From Vulcanimicrobiota bacterium (lineage in GTDB: Bacteria; Vulcanimicrobiota; Vulcanimicrobiia; Eremiobacterales; Eremiobacteraceae): a DNA stretch of 61,945 bases. A program made the position numbers and the translations under genes. The DNA is taken from assembly GCA_013290125.1 (NCBI GenBank), contig JABCYQ010000017.1:1-61945 (forward strand), written 5' to 3'. The notes below the pieces were generated by a model, which ran no database searches, was not told the DNA's origin, and saw only the letters and a program-made list of their open reading frames with translations. Positions within the stretch are counted from its first letter, which is position 1; the number at the start of each line of letters is the position of its first letter. Positions 8,867-17,819 of the stretch are shown here, piece after piece.

Positions 8867-10465
8867 TCAGGCATTATGAAGAAAGTCTAATATTCGCGCA
8901 GCTAGCTGAAGCCGGAAGCGGACGTCCGGATCGTCGAGGCGGATTGTCAGGACTTCCATCGCCCGATTCAGGCGATAGCGCAGCGTGTTTGGATGAACAC
9001 CGAGCCGCTGCGCCGTCTGGCGAAAATTGAAACCTGTGCGTGCGTACGTGAGGAGCACGGACTTCATCACGTCACCGCCCTTGCGCGCTTGCAGCGCGCC
9101 GAAGAGATCGTCGATAAACGCCTCGCGCGCGCCGGCGTCCCCCATGAGGACCCGCGGGACCAGGGCGTCGTCAAAGCGCTTGATCATGACGTCGTCGCGA
9201 TAGCCGAGGAGCGATTGTGCTTCCTTATAGCTCTTGCGCACGCCACGTGTGCCCGCATGCGCTCGACCCACGAGCAAAGCGATCGCCGGATCGCCGAGCG
9301 CGCGCCACACCGCAGAGACGTCTATGCCCTCGGGTACGAGGAACGCGACGAAGTTGAGATTGGTGGTCAGCAGCGGCCTGTGACGCCCTGTCTGCAATCG
9401 ATGACGAAGAACGCTCGCGACCCGCTCACGCCGCAAGAAGCCTTCGCGCGTCAGCGGCAGCGGTTCTGGGATCACGGCGATCGCGACGCGGTGCGATCCG
9501 TCCGGATCGAATCCCAACAAGCGAGCGCGTTCAACCGTCTGCGCGTCGTCCTCCTCTCCTTCTAATAGCGAGAGAAACGATGCGTAACCGAGCCGCGATT
9601 CCATCGTCGCGAGTTCGCGCTGATGCGCGACGTGCAACGCCGCGACGAGCGCGGCATGTTCGGCGGCGCGATTGTCGAGTTCGGAGAATTTCGCTTCGCC
9701 CTCCATGATCCAGACGAGTCCGACGAGCTCGTCGCCCAATCGGATCGGACAGACGACGCGCGCGCTCAGGCCGATCTCGGGCCGCGCTTCGATGCGGACG
9801 GGCCCGCTGCTCGCGCGCACGCTCTCTAGCAGACCGTCGCGCTCGAGCGATTCCTGGATGACCGCCGGCGACTGCGCATGTTCCAACGTCTCGCGCCTGA
9901 CGGCGTCGGCTTGCATCGCGTGCTCGTGGAAAGCGAGCAGTTTCCCAGCCGGATCTTCGAAAGTGACGGAACGATCGATCAGCCCGCCGAGCGCTCGCGC
10001 GAGATCGCTGAGGTTCGTTCCGCTCGCTGCGGCGCGCGTAAGCTCCCGATGGATCGCTTCGGATCGTTCGAGCAAGACGTACTGCTCGGCGATGATGGCT
10101 CGATGGAGGTCTTCGGTTATCTGGGCGAATGGAATATCGAAAGGGATTTCGACGAGCGGCAGACCTTGTTTATCTGCTTCATCTCTCGCCGCGGCGCCGA
10201 ACTCTTCGACGTAACGCGGCACTGCAAGGCCGATGGCGGCAAGTCCATGTGCAGAAAGGTCGCGGATCTGCGATCGCTGGTCTTGCGCGCCTGCGGGCCA
10301 CGCAAATCCGGTCGTCAGCAAGAACTGGCCAGGCCGAACCCACGGAGCAGGGTCTGGCATATCTATGACGTGCGCCCATCGCACCTCTCGCTCGAGCCCA
10401 TTCAACCCAGCCACGAGCCTAGCGCCTCGCAACGAGTCGAATCCCAGCGCCTCGCGTACGGTCAC
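8867..10465 (-). CDS. PucR-family transcriptional regulator
   Basis: 532 residues from GTG 10465, with AAGGAG about five bases ahead. The N-terminal PucR domain is clear (MTVREALGF, then WVRPGQFLLTTGFAW, about 1-125). A GAF-like middle follows, and the C-terminus carries the PucR helix-turn-helix (FNFRQTAQRLGVHPNTLRYRL, about 480-510). Family members control purine, allantoin, proline, GABA and polyamine use, often as activators that sense a pathway compound. It stands between the leftward receptor/oxidase genes and the rightward aminotransferase/dehydrogenase genes, with a 142-base divergent gap, so it most likely controls one or both arms. The inducer is not readable; putrescine or GABA would fit the neighbours. 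Confidence 0.88.
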   Translation of the reverse strand: MTVREALGFDSLRGARLVAGLNGLEREVRWAHVIDMPDPAPWVRPGQFLLTTGFAWPAGAQDQRSQIRDLSAHGLAAIGLAVPRYVEEFGAAARDEADKQGLPLVEIPFDIPFAQITEDLHRAIIAEQYVLLERSEAIHRELTRAAASGTNLSDLARALGGLIDRSVTFEDPAGKLLAFHEHAMQADAVRRETLEHAQSPAVIQESLERDGLLESVRASSGPVRIEARPEIGLSARVVCPIRLGDELVGLVWIMEGEAKFSELDNRAAEHAALVAALHVAHQRELATMESRLGYASFLSLLEGEEDDAQTVERARLLGFDPDGSHRVAIAVIPEPLPLTREGFLRRERVASVLRHRLQTGRHRPLLTTNLNFVAFLVPEGIDVSAVWRALGDPAIALLVGRAHAGTRGVRKSYKEAQSLLGYRDDVMIKRFDDALVPRVLMGDAGAREAFIDDLFGALQARKGGDVMKSVLLTYARTGFNFRQTAQRLGVHPNTLRYRLNRAMEVLTIRLDDPDVRFRLQLAARILDFLHNA

Positions 10466-10607
10466 GATGCTCCTTGGCTCTCAAGCACGAAGAAGTGGCC
10501 GAATTTTGTGCGCCGGCTACGTGGTGTTTCCCTGCCCCGATACTATAAGATAATGATGGCGGGACGCGTTTCCGCCCTCGGTGACGGCGACCTGAAAGGA
10601 TGAGCGT
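10466..10607. promoter_or_regulatory. Divergent promoter/operator region between pucR-like gene and gabT-like gene
   Basis: This 142-base gap must hold the start signals for both arms. It contains the only AT-rich patch nearby, TACTATAAGATAATG at 10541-10555, which offers -10-like hexamers for the rightward genes (TATAAG or GATAAT); no good -35 is visible at the right spacing. A loose inverted repeat GCAC...GTGC (about 10484-10510) could be an operator, but is weak. AAAGGA at 10596-10601 is the ribosome binding site of the aminotransferase. Confidence 0.4.
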
Positions 10608-11894
10608 GTGGCTGTAGCATCAACTGAAACGTCGGCGCTGCTCGAAGCGCGTGCATCCGAAGTCCCACGCGGCGTCGGCAACACACATCCGATCTTCGTC
10701 GAGCGGGCATCAGGCGCCAAACTTTGGGATTCCGACGGCAACGAGTATATAGATTTCGTCGGCGGCATCGGCGTGCTGAACGTCGGCCACGCGCATCCGC
10801 GAGTGCGGCGCGCGGTCGAGGAGCAGCTCGAACGCTTCACACACACGTGCTTCCAAGTCGCGATGTACGATTCGTACGTAGAGCTCGCCCGGCGGCTGAA
10901 TCGACTGGCACCAGGCAGTTCGAAAAAGAAGACGCTACTCGTGACGACCGGCGCCGAAGCGACAGAGAACGCGGTCAAGATCGCTCGCGAGGCGACTGGG
11001 CGTCAGGCAGTGATCGCCTTCCACCATGGATTTCACGGACGAACGCTGCTCGCGTTGAGCATGACCGGAAAGAGCCAGCCGTACAAGCAGCGTTTCGGTC
11101 CGTTTTGCAGCGAGATCTATTTCGCGCCATACCCGTACGAGTTCCGCGGCTGGACGACCGAGCGGAGTCTGAACGCGCTCGCGCAGCTCTTCGAATCCGA
11201 AGTCGCTCCCGAACGCGTCGCGGCGATCATCATCGAGCCCGTGCTCGGAGAAGGCGGCTTCGTTCCGGCGCCGGCGGCGTATCTCCGCGAATTGCGACGC
11301 ATCTCTGCCAAACACGGCATCATGCTCATCTGCGACGAGATCCAATCCGGCTTCGGACGCACCGGCAAGATGTTCGCGTGCGAGCATGCCGGGATCGAAC
11401 CCGACCTCATGGCGATCGCGAAGAGCATCGCCGGCGGACTTCCGCTTGCGGCTGTCATCGGACGAGCCGAGATCATGGACGCGCCCGGGCCCGGCGGGCT
11501 CGGCGGTACGTACGGCGGCAATCCGCTCGCCTGCGCCGCGGCGCTCGCTACGCTCGACATCATCGAGGATGAAAAGCTTCTCGATCGAGCTGTCGCGATC
11601 GGTGCGCGGGTCGAGGGCGTGCTTCGCGCGCTGCAGCGCCGGCATCGCCGCATCGCGGATGTGCGCGGTATCGGCGCCATGATCGGCATGGAGTTTGCGG
11701 ACGAGAACAAGCCCGGTGAACCTTCCGTCGCCAAGCGAATCGTAGCCGAAGCACGCTCGCGAGGTCTGCTCTTGATGCCGGCCGGTGCGAGAGGCAATGT
11801 CATACGCGTCCTCGTGCCGCTCGTGATCCACGACGAAGAACTCGACCTTGCGCTCAGCCGGCTCGAAGCCAGTTGCGATGCGGCGCTCTCTTGA
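10608..11894 (+). CDS. gabT: Class III aminotransferase, 4-aminobutyrate aminotransferase type
   Basis: 428 residues from GTG 10608, behind AAAGGA. It is a full-length PLP fold-type I class III aminotransferase: glycine-rich phosphate site in TTGAEATENAVKIAR (about 105-120), the HHGFHGRT motif, the EPVLGEGGF glutamate/acidic loop, CDEIQSGFGRTGK with the PLP-ring Asp, and the Schiff-base Lys in AIAKSIAGGLP. The pattern is closest to GabT, which moves the amino group of GABA to 2-oxoglutarate and gives succinate semialdehyde. First gene of the rightward arm, 71 bases before a putrescine-type aminotransferase. Related omega-aminotransferases such as beta-alanine or 5-aminovalerate types cannot be ruled out. 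Confidence 0.85.
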   Translation: MAVASTETSALLEARASEVPRGVGNTHPIFVERASGAKLWDSDGNEYIDFVGGIGVLNVGHAHPRVRRAVEEQLERFTHTCFQVAMYDSYVELARRLNRLAPGSSKKKTLLVTTGAEATENAVKIAREATGRQAVIAFHHGFHGRTLLALSMTGKSQPYKQRFGPFCSEIYFAPYPYEFRGWTTERSLNALAQLFESEVAPERVAAIIIEPVLGEGGFVPAPAAYLRELRRISAKHGIMLICDEIQSGFGRTGKMFACEHAGIEPDLMAIAKSIAGGLPLAAVIGRAEIMDAPGPGGLGGTYGGNPLACAAALATLDIIEDEKLLDRAVAIGARVEGVLRALQRRHRRIADVRGIGAMIGMEFADENKPGEPSVAKRIVAEARSRGLLLMPAGARGNVIRVLVPLVIHDEELDLALSRLEASCDAALS

Positions 11895-11965
11895 AAGGAT
11901 GACGTGCTAAAATTTCTCATCGACCAGATTCTGAGACCCTAGCCTATACGCAGACCGTTCTCGAC

Positions 11966-13282
11966 TTGATCGCCAAGCCGTCTATCACGCCAGCAGACGT
12001 CGCGTGGATCACGTCCGAGACGGTCAACGGATTCCGCGATCATGTGAATCCGGGCTTTCTCGAGTATCGTAAAGCCACTTCGGTCGAACATGCGGAAGCG
12101 GCCATCGAATGGGAAGACGCCGGCCCCAACGTCTATCGGGATGTCGCGGGGAAAGAATACATCGACTGCCTCGGCGGATTCGGCATCTTCAACGTCGGCC
12201 ACCGTCATCCGAAAGTGGTCAAGGCCGTCACGGACCAGCTGAAGCGGCAGGCGCTGCACAGTCAAGATCTCCTCGATCCCCTGCGCGCGATGCTCGCGAA
12301 AGCGCTGGCTATGCTCGCGCCGGGCAATCTCGATTTCGCCTTCTTCTGCAACAGCGGCACCGAAGCAGTGGAAGCGGCGCTGAAACTCGCGCGTGCCTAC
12401 GATCCGAAAAAACCCACGATCGTCGCGGCGACCAAAGGCTTTCACGGGAAGAGTTTCGGGTCGCTCTCAGTGAGCGCCAAAGGCGAGTTCCGCATGCCGT
12501 TCGGGCCGATGCTGCCGAACGTCGAACACGTGCCGTTCAACGATCTCGAAGAACTGCGCACGGAGATGCACAAACTTCGGATGGTCGGCGAAGAAGCGGG
12601 CGCGGTCGTGTTAGAGCCGATCCAAGGCGAGGGCGGCGTCAATCTTCCCGACGACGACTACCTCCCCGGTGTGCGCGCGCTGTGCGATGAATACGGTGCG
12701 CTGCTCGTGCTCGACGAAGTGCAGACGGGGATGGGCCGCACCGGCAAGATGTTCTGCTGCGAACACTACGGCGTGACCCCGGATCTGATGTGCCTAGCGA
12801 AAGCGTTCGGCGGCGGCGTGATGCCGGCCGGCGCGGTCATCGGCACCCGCGCGGTGTTCTCGCGGCTCTTCTCCAATCCGTTTCTGCACACGACCACGTT
12901 CGGCGGAAACCCGCTCGCGTGCGCAGCGGCCCTCGCGACGATCAACGTGCTCATCGAGGAGCGCCTCCCGCAGCGAGCCGCCGTCATCGGCAAGCGCATG
13001 ATCGAAGGTCTGCGGCGCGCCGCTTTGGGCCATCATGAGATCGTCCACGACATCCGCGGCATGGGGCTGCTCATCGCGCTCGAATTCGCGAACAACGAGA
13101 TGGGCTTCGAGCTCGGCAAGCACATGCTCAAGCGCGGCGTGCTCGTCTCGGGGACGTTGGTCAACGCCCGCACCGTGCGGATCGAGCCGCCCTTGACCAT
13201 CACGGAGGAGCAGACAGACTACGTCTGCAAAGCGCTCGCCGAATCTCTGGACGCGATGTCGTCGAAAGCCGTTACCGTCTGA
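11966..13282 (+). CDS. patA: Class III aminotransferase, putrescine aminotransferase type
   Basis: 438 residues from TTG 11966. Long stretches match the PatA/YgjG pattern closely, notably HVNPGFLEYRK, the block IDCLGGFGIFNVGHRHP, SQDLLDPLRAMLAK and PFLHTTTFGGNPLACAAALA. The Schiff-base Lys is in LCLAKAFGGG. PatA moves an amino group from putrescine to 2-oxoglutarate, giving 4-aminobutyraldehyde, which cyclises to 1-pyrroline. The start is odd: family-like sequence (YTQTVLDLI) continues upstream of the TTG in an open frame back to 11903 with no ATG, GTG or TTG, whereas a GTG at 11904 with an ideal AAAGGA lies in another frame that stops at 11940-11942. Either a rare start codon or a one-base error is likely. 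Confidence 0.88.
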   Translation: MIAKPSITPADVAWITSETVNGFRDHVNPGFLEYRKATSVEHAEAAIEWEDAGPNVYRDVAGKEYIDCLGGFGIFNVGHRHPKVVKAVTDQLKRQALHSQDLLDPLRAMLAKALAMLAPGNLDFAFFCNSGTEAVEAALKLARAYDPKKPTIVAATKGFHGKSFGSLSVSAKGEFRMPFGPMLPNVEHVPFNDLEELRTEMHKLRMVGEEAGAVVLEPIQGEGGVNLPDDDYLPGVRALCDEYGALLVLDEVQTGMGRTGKMFCCEHYGVTPDLMCLAKAFGGGVMPAGAVIGTRAVFSRLFSNPFLHTTTFGGNPLACAAALATINVLIEERLPQRAAVIGKRMIEGLRRAALGHHEIVHDIRGMGLLIALEFANNEMGFELGKHMLKRGVLVSGTLVNARTVRIEPPLTITEEQTDYVCKALAESLDAMSSKAVTV

Positions 13283-13300
13283 CGTTTTAGAGGAACCCAC

Positions 13301-14821
13301 ATGCTGACCATGCAGGAAGATCTGCTCGCCGATTTGCGCCGTGAAAACGGCGTCGCGCTGATGTTCGTGGACGGCGAGTTCGGTCCGGCGTCGGACGGCG
13401 CCGCGCGCGAGATCGTCAATCCCGCGAACGGCGAGGTGATCGCGCGCGTCGCTGAAGGTACGATAGCGGATGCGGACCGCGCCATCGCCGCGGCGCACGC
13501 GGCGTTCTACAAAGGCCCATGGGGCGACTCGCTCGCGCAAGATCGAGCGAAATTGCTCAATGCTCTTGCGGCGACTATCGACGAGCATGCCGGAGAATTG
13601 TCGCAGCTCGAAACGCTCAACAACGGCAAGCCGCTGCGCGAGACCGAGTACGACATGGCGGATGCTGCGAATTGCTTCCGCTATTACGCCGGGCTCGCCA
13701 CGAAACCGCACGGCCAGACTTTCGAGGTGCCGGCGGCATCGCAGTCGTTCACGGTTCGCGAACCGATAGGCGTCTGCGGCCAGATCATCCCATGGAACTA
13801 TCCGCTGCTCATGGCGGCCTGGAAACTTGCACCCGCTTTGGCGGCAGGCAACGCGTGCATACTGAAGCCGTCGGAGCTGACGCCGCTCACCGCGTTGCGG
13901 CTCGCGACGCTGATCGTCGACGTTGGTTTCCCCAAAGGGGTCGTGAACATCTTGACCGGGGCCGGCCCGGTCGTCGGACACGCGCTGGCCGCATCGGCAC
14001 TCGTAGACAAGATCGCGTTCACCGGCGGCACGAAGACCGGCAGATCCATCATGCAAGCGGCGACAGGCAATCTCAAGAAGATCTCGCTCGAATTGGGCGG
14101 CAAGTCGCCCAACGTCGTCTTCGCAGACGCCGACTTCGATACCGCGATCGATTATGCGCTCTTCGGGATCTACGCAAATTCCGGTCAGGTCTGCTCGGCC
14201 GGCTCGCGACTGCTCGTCCAGGATTCGCTGCACGACCGCTTCGTCAAGCGTCTCGTGGAACGCGCGAACAAGATCGTCGTCGGCGACGGTTTCGATCCAA
14301 AGACGGAGATGGGACCGCTCGTGAGCCGCGCGCATCAGGAAAAAGTCGAGTCTTACATCAAGACCGGCATCGCTGAAGGCGCCAAACTCGAATGCGGCGG
14401 CACGCGCCTTGAGGGCGACTTGGGAAAGCGCGGCAACTTCATCGTGCCCACGATCTTCTCGCACACCACTCCGAAGATGCGCATAGTGCAGGAAGAGATA
14501 TTCGGTCCGGTGCTTGTGGTGCAGACCTTCGCCGACGAAGCCGAAGCGATCGCGCTCGCCAACGATACGATCTACGGATTGGCCGGCGCCGTATTCACGA
14601 ACGACATCGCCAAAGCGCACCGCGTCATCCGCAAAATGCGCGCAGGCATCACGTGGATCAACACGTATCATCCCACCTATAACGAAGCGCCGTGGGGCGG
14701 CTATAAGCAGTCGGGCATCGGCCGCGAACTTGGCACCTATGGCTACGACGCGTACACGGAAGTGAAGCAGATCAACGTCAATCTCGCGGTCGAACCGAGC
14801 GGCTGGTTCGCCGACCGGTGA
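13301..14821 (+). CDS. Aldehyde dehydrogenase (aminobutyraldehyde/betaine-aldehyde type)
   Basis: 506 residues from ATG 13301 behind AGAGGAAC, 18 bases after the putrescine aminotransferase. It is a complete NAD(P)-dependent ALDH: IIPWNYPLLMA with the catalytic Asn, cofactor loop FTGGTKTGRSIM, general base Glu in LELGGKSPN, nucleophilic Cys in NSGQVCSAGSR, and EEIFGPV near the C-terminus. The pattern fits the GbsA/PatD group that oxidises aminoaldehydes. From its position directly after PatA, the likely job is 4-aminobutyraldehyde to GABA. Betaine aldehyde or another aldehyde remains possible. Confidence 0.85.
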   Translation: MLTMQEDLLADLRRENGVALMFVDGEFGPASDGAAREIVNPANGEVIARVAEGTIADADRAIAAAHAAFYKGPWGDSLAQDRAKLLNALAATIDEHAGELSQLETLNNGKPLRETEYDMADAANCFRYYAGLATKPHGQTFEVPAASQSFTVREPIGVCGQIIPWNYPLLMAAWKLAPALAAGNACILKPSELTPLTALRLATLIVDVGFPKGVVNILTGAGPVVGHALAASALVDKIAFTGGTKTGRSIMQAATGNLKKISLELGGKSPNVVFADADFDTAIDYALFGIYANSGQVCSAGSRLLVQDSLHDRFVKRLVERANKIVVGDGFDPKTEMGPLVSRAHQEKVESYIKTGIAEGAKLECGGTRLEGDLGKRGNFIVPTIFSHTTPKMRIVQEEIFGPVLVVQTFADEAEAIALANDTIYGLAGAVFTNDIAKAHRVIRKMRAGITWINTYHPTYNEAPWGGYKQSGIGRELGTYGYDAYTEVKQINVNLAVEPSGWFADR

Positions 14822-16263
14822 GCGCGACGACGGCGGCGGCTCCAAAGCATCGCGCGCTGCCGATCGCCGGCGAGCGCCGTGCAACGCAAGAAGCCGCCCC
14901 GATCCATAACCCGTACGACGGCTCGGTCGTGGCCACCATCGGCGTCGGCACGGCGGCCGACATGGACGATGCTATAGCCGCCGCCGTCCGCGCATTCCGC
15001 GATTTCCGGCGTTGGCCGCGGCACAAACGAAAGGCGTTGTTGCTCGACGTGGCAACGCGTCTGCGCGATCGCCGCGCCGAATTCGTCGACCTGATGATCG
15101 CGGAGAGCGGCAAGCCGCGCATCTATGCCGGCATAGAGGTCGATCGCGCGGTGACGACGTTTACGCTCGCCGCCGAGGAGTGCACGCGATTCGGCGGTGA
15201 GGTGTTGCCGCTCGACCTTGCTCCCGCCACCGAAGGCTACACGGCGATCGTCGGCCGCTTTCCCGTGGGCGTCGTCGGAGCGATCTCGCCGTTCAACTTT
15301 CCGCTGAATCTGGTCGCGCATAAATTGGCACCGGCTATAGCGGTTGGCAACTGCGTCGTCCTTAAGCCGCCGCCGCAAGCCCCGCTCTCGGCGCTTCTGT
15401 TGGCAGACGTCTGCTATGCAGCGGGCATGCCGCCAGAAGCGCTCTCGGTCATCCACTGCCCCGTCGAGGTGGCCGAGAAACTCGCGACCGACGAGCGCAT
15501 CGCATTGCTTTCCTTCACGGGCTCTGCTGCGGTCGGCTGGCATCTCAAATCCATCGCCGGCAAGAAGCGCGTGGTCCTTGAACTCGGCGGGAATGCCGCA
15601 GCCATCGTCGCCTCCGACGCCGATCTTGCGTGGGCCGCGAAGCGCTGCGCCCTTGGATCGTTTGCACAGGCCGGCCAAGTATGCATCAAAGTGCAGCGGA
15701 TATTCGTCGAACAACCGGTCTTCGACGAATTCGGCGCTCTGTATCGCAACGAGACGGCTAACTTGCGGACCGGCGATCCGGCGCTTGCGGACACCATCGT
15801 CGGGCCGATGATCGATTCGCGCAGCGCCGATCGCGTCAGCGCGTGGCTGGATGAGGCGCTGCGTGGCGGCGCCACGGTTCTCGCGGGCGGCGCGCGACAA
15901 GGCAATGTCTTGCAGCCGACGATCCTCAGCGGAACGACGAGCACGATGAAGGTCGAAGCCGAAGAGGTCTTCGGTCCGATCTCGACGATAGCGCCTGTCT
16001 CTTCTATTGAAGAAGGTTTCGCGCGCGCGAACGAATCGCGCTATGGCTTGCAAGCCGGCGTCTTCACGTACGACGTGCGCACGATCGCAAAGGCATTCGA
16101 AGAGTTGGAGGTCGGCGGTGTCATCATCAACGACTATCCAACGCTGCGCGTGGACAATTTCCCGTATGGCGGTGTCAAGGACAGCGGCTTCGGCCGCGAA
16201 GGCGTGCGCTATGCGATGGAAGAGATGACAGAATACAAGACGCTCGTCGTGAAGTACCGGTAA
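14818..16263 (+). CDS. Aldehyde dehydrogenase, possibly succinate-semialdehyde dehydrogenase
   Basis: 481 residues from GTG 14818, overlapping the previous stop (GTGA), so coupled to it. ALDH marks are all present: ISPFNFPLNLVAHK, FTGSAAVGWHLK, VLELGGNAAAIV with the general base Glu, AQAGQVCIKVQR with the catalytic Cys, and EEVFGPIS. It is clearly distinct from its neighbour and nearer the GapN/SSADH-like branch (PFGGVKDSGFGREG-like C-terminal pattern). In this operon the missing step after GabT is succinate semialdehyde to succinate, so that is the inferred role; lactaldehyde or glyceraldehyde-3-phosphate-type enzymes are alternatives. Confidence 0.8.
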   Translation: MSATTAAAPKHRALPIAGERRATQEAAPIHNPYDGSVVATIGVGTAADMDDAIAAAVRAFRDFRRWPRHKRKALLLDVATRLRDRRAEFVDLMIAESGKPRIYAGIEVDRAVTTFTLAAEECTRFGGEVLPLDLAPATEGYTAIVGRFPVGVVGAISPFNFPLNLVAHKLAPAIAVGNCVVLKPPPQAPLSALLLADVCYAAGMPPEALSVIHCPVEVAEKLATDERIALLSFTGSAAVGWHLKSIAGKKRVVLELGGNAAAIVASDADLAWAAKRCALGSFAQAGQVCIKVQRIFVEQPVFDEFGALYRNETANLRTGDPALADTIVGPMIDSRSADRVSAWLDEALRGGATVLAGGARQGNVLQPTILSGTTSTMKVEAEEVFGPISTIAPVSSIEEGFARANESRYGLQAGVFTYDVRTIAKAFEELEVGGVIINDYPTLRVDNFPYGGVKDSGFGREGVRYAMEEMTEYKTLVVKYR

Positions 16264-16274
16264 CCGCTCCCTTG

Positions 16275-17765
16275 ATGCAGCGCATCAAGGCACTGCTCAA
16301 GCGGCTGGCGGCATGCCAGCCGCTTGACCGTATCCGGCCGGATCACGAAGGACCGAAACTGCGCCGAGTGCTCGGCGTCTGGGGTCTCATCGGCATCGGC
16401 CTCGGCACGATGCTCGGCGGCATCTTCCCCACGGTCGGCGTCGGCATCCAACTCGCCGGGTCAGGCGCGATCACCGCGTTTCTCGTCTCCGGCGTCGTGT
16501 GCGTTTTCGTCGCCTTGTGCTATGCGGAATTCGCCTCCATGGTGCCGGTGGCGGGGAGCGCCTACACGTATGCGTACGCGACGCTCGGCGAGTTCATCGC
16601 TTGGGTCATCGGCTGGGATCTCATCCTTGAGTACGGCATCAGCGCGGCGCCGGTCGCATCGTCGTTCTCGGGTTATCTACAGGAGTTGTTCGGCTACTTC
16701 CACCTCGCGATGCCGACATCGCTCCAGACCGCCGCCCTTGTTTCCACGCCGTGGCCGGTCTCTATCGGCTGGCTGCATTTCAACCTAGCGCATTTCGATT
16801 TCTTGCACTCGCAATACGACGTGATCGCCGCGCTCTCGGTCATCGTGGTCAGCGCACTGCTGGCTATCGGCATCAAAGAATCGGCGACGACAAACGCCAT
16901 CTTTGTGATCGTGCAGATCCTTTCGTTCGTCGTGTTCATCGCGGTCGGGCTCGCGTTCATGCACCCGTCACATTTCGCGGGCGCAGCTCCGCTCGGCTAC
17001 CATAGCGTCATCGCGAGCGCTGCGCTGGTCTTCTTCGCCTACATCGGCTTCGACACGGTTACCGTCGCGTCCGAAGAATCGAAGAACCCGCAGCGCGACG
17101 TGCCGATCGCCGTGGTAGGCTCGCTGATCATCGGCGCGCTGCTGTTCGTCGCGATCACAGCCGTGACCATCGGCATCGTGCCGCTATCGAAGATCGCGCC
17201 TGATTCCGCGATGAGCCAAGCGATCCGGCTCGCAGGCAACTATGCGATTCCCGTCATCACGGTCACGATAGGGGCGATCGTCGGGAACATCAGTGTGATG
17301 CTCACGTCGCTTCTCGGGCAGTCGCGGATCTTCTACGTGATGTCGCGCGACCGGATGTTGCCGCCCGCTGTGTCCGCCGTCCACCCGCGGTTCCTGACTC
17401 CCGCCAGGACGACGATGATCACTGGTTTCGTGGTCGCGTTCTTGGCGCTGATCGTACCGCTCGAAGATCTGCTGAAGCTCGTCAACATCGGCACGCTTTC
17501 GGCGTTTGCGATCGTGAGTATCGGCGTCGCGATCTTGCGCTTCGTCGCCCCGAACGCAAAGCGGCCCTTCAAGGCCCCGGCCGGTGTGGTGATCGGGATA
17601 CTTGGTTTTCTGTTGTGCCTCTATCTGATCGGATACGGCCTCGCGCTGCCGACATGGATCCGCTTCATCTTCTGGTTCGCGGTGGGCGCGGCTATCTACG
17701 GCTTTTACGGGTACCACAATAGTCTGCTGCACCCGAAGAACGCGCAACCGAAATCGCCCGATTAA
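16275..17765 (+). CDS. APC-superfamily permease (cationic amino acid transporter type)
   Basis: 496 residues from ATG 16275 (a TTG directly before it is in frame but gives no advantage), 11 bases after the dehydrogenase stop. About 12-14 membrane spans. The N-terminal GLGTMLGGIFPTVG and the block YAEFASMVPVAGSAYTYAY are typical of the CAT/YfnA branch, as is FFAYIGFDTVTVASEESKNP. Inner-membrane secondary transporter. Last gene of the rightward arm, so probably supplies its substrate, for example GABA, putrescine or a cationic amino acid. It is not a duplicate of the 2220-3647 permease, which belongs to another branch. A palindromic repeat follows its stop. Confidence 0.85.
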   Translation: MQRIKALLKRLAACQPLDRIRPDHEGPKLRRVLGVWGLIGIGLGTMLGGIFPTVGVGIQLAGSGAITAFLVSGVVCVFVALCYAEFASMVPVAGSAYTYAYATLGEFIAWVIGWDLILEYGISAAPVASSFSGYLQELFGYFHLAMPTSLQTAALVSTPWPVSIGWLHFNLAHFDFLHSQYDVIAALSVIVVSALLAIGIKESATTNAIFVIVQILSFVVFIAVGLAFMHPSHFAGAAPLGYHSVIASAALVFFAYIGFDTVTVASEESKNPQRDVPIAVVGSLIIGALLFVAITAVTIGIVPLSKIAPDSAMSQAIRLAGNYAIPVITVTIGAIVGNISVMLTSLLGQSRIFYVMSRDRMLPPAVSAVHPRFLTPARTTMITGFVVAFLALIVPLEDLLKLVNIGTLSAFAIVSIGVAILRFVAPNAKRPFKAPAGVVIGILGFLLCLYLIGYGLALPTWIRFIFWFAVGAAIYGFYGYHNSLLHPKNAQPKSPD

Positions 17766-17772
17766 TTTAACT

Positions 17773-17814
17773 GAAGGGGCCGACTTTTCTGAAGGGCCGA
17801 CTTTATGTCGGCCC
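17773..17814. repeat. REP-like palindrome, copy A
   Basis: Perfect 8-bp inverted repeat GGGCCGAC-TTTAT-GTCGGCCC at 17794-17814, preceded by an extra left arm GAAGGGGCCGAC at 17773-17784. It lies between the converging stops of the permease (17765) and the glyoxalase-family gene (17820), so a two-way terminator role is possible, but there is no T-run. Copies recur at about 33372, 40244 and 60596. Confidence 0.75.
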
Positions 17815-17819
17815 AGCGG

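Noticed and set aside
12794-14884. A 696-codon open frame on the - strand antisense to the aminotransferase and dehydrogenase genes
   Set aside because: It is a mirror of the GC-rich third positions of well-identified + strand genes; its product is Arg-rich and has no family pattern.
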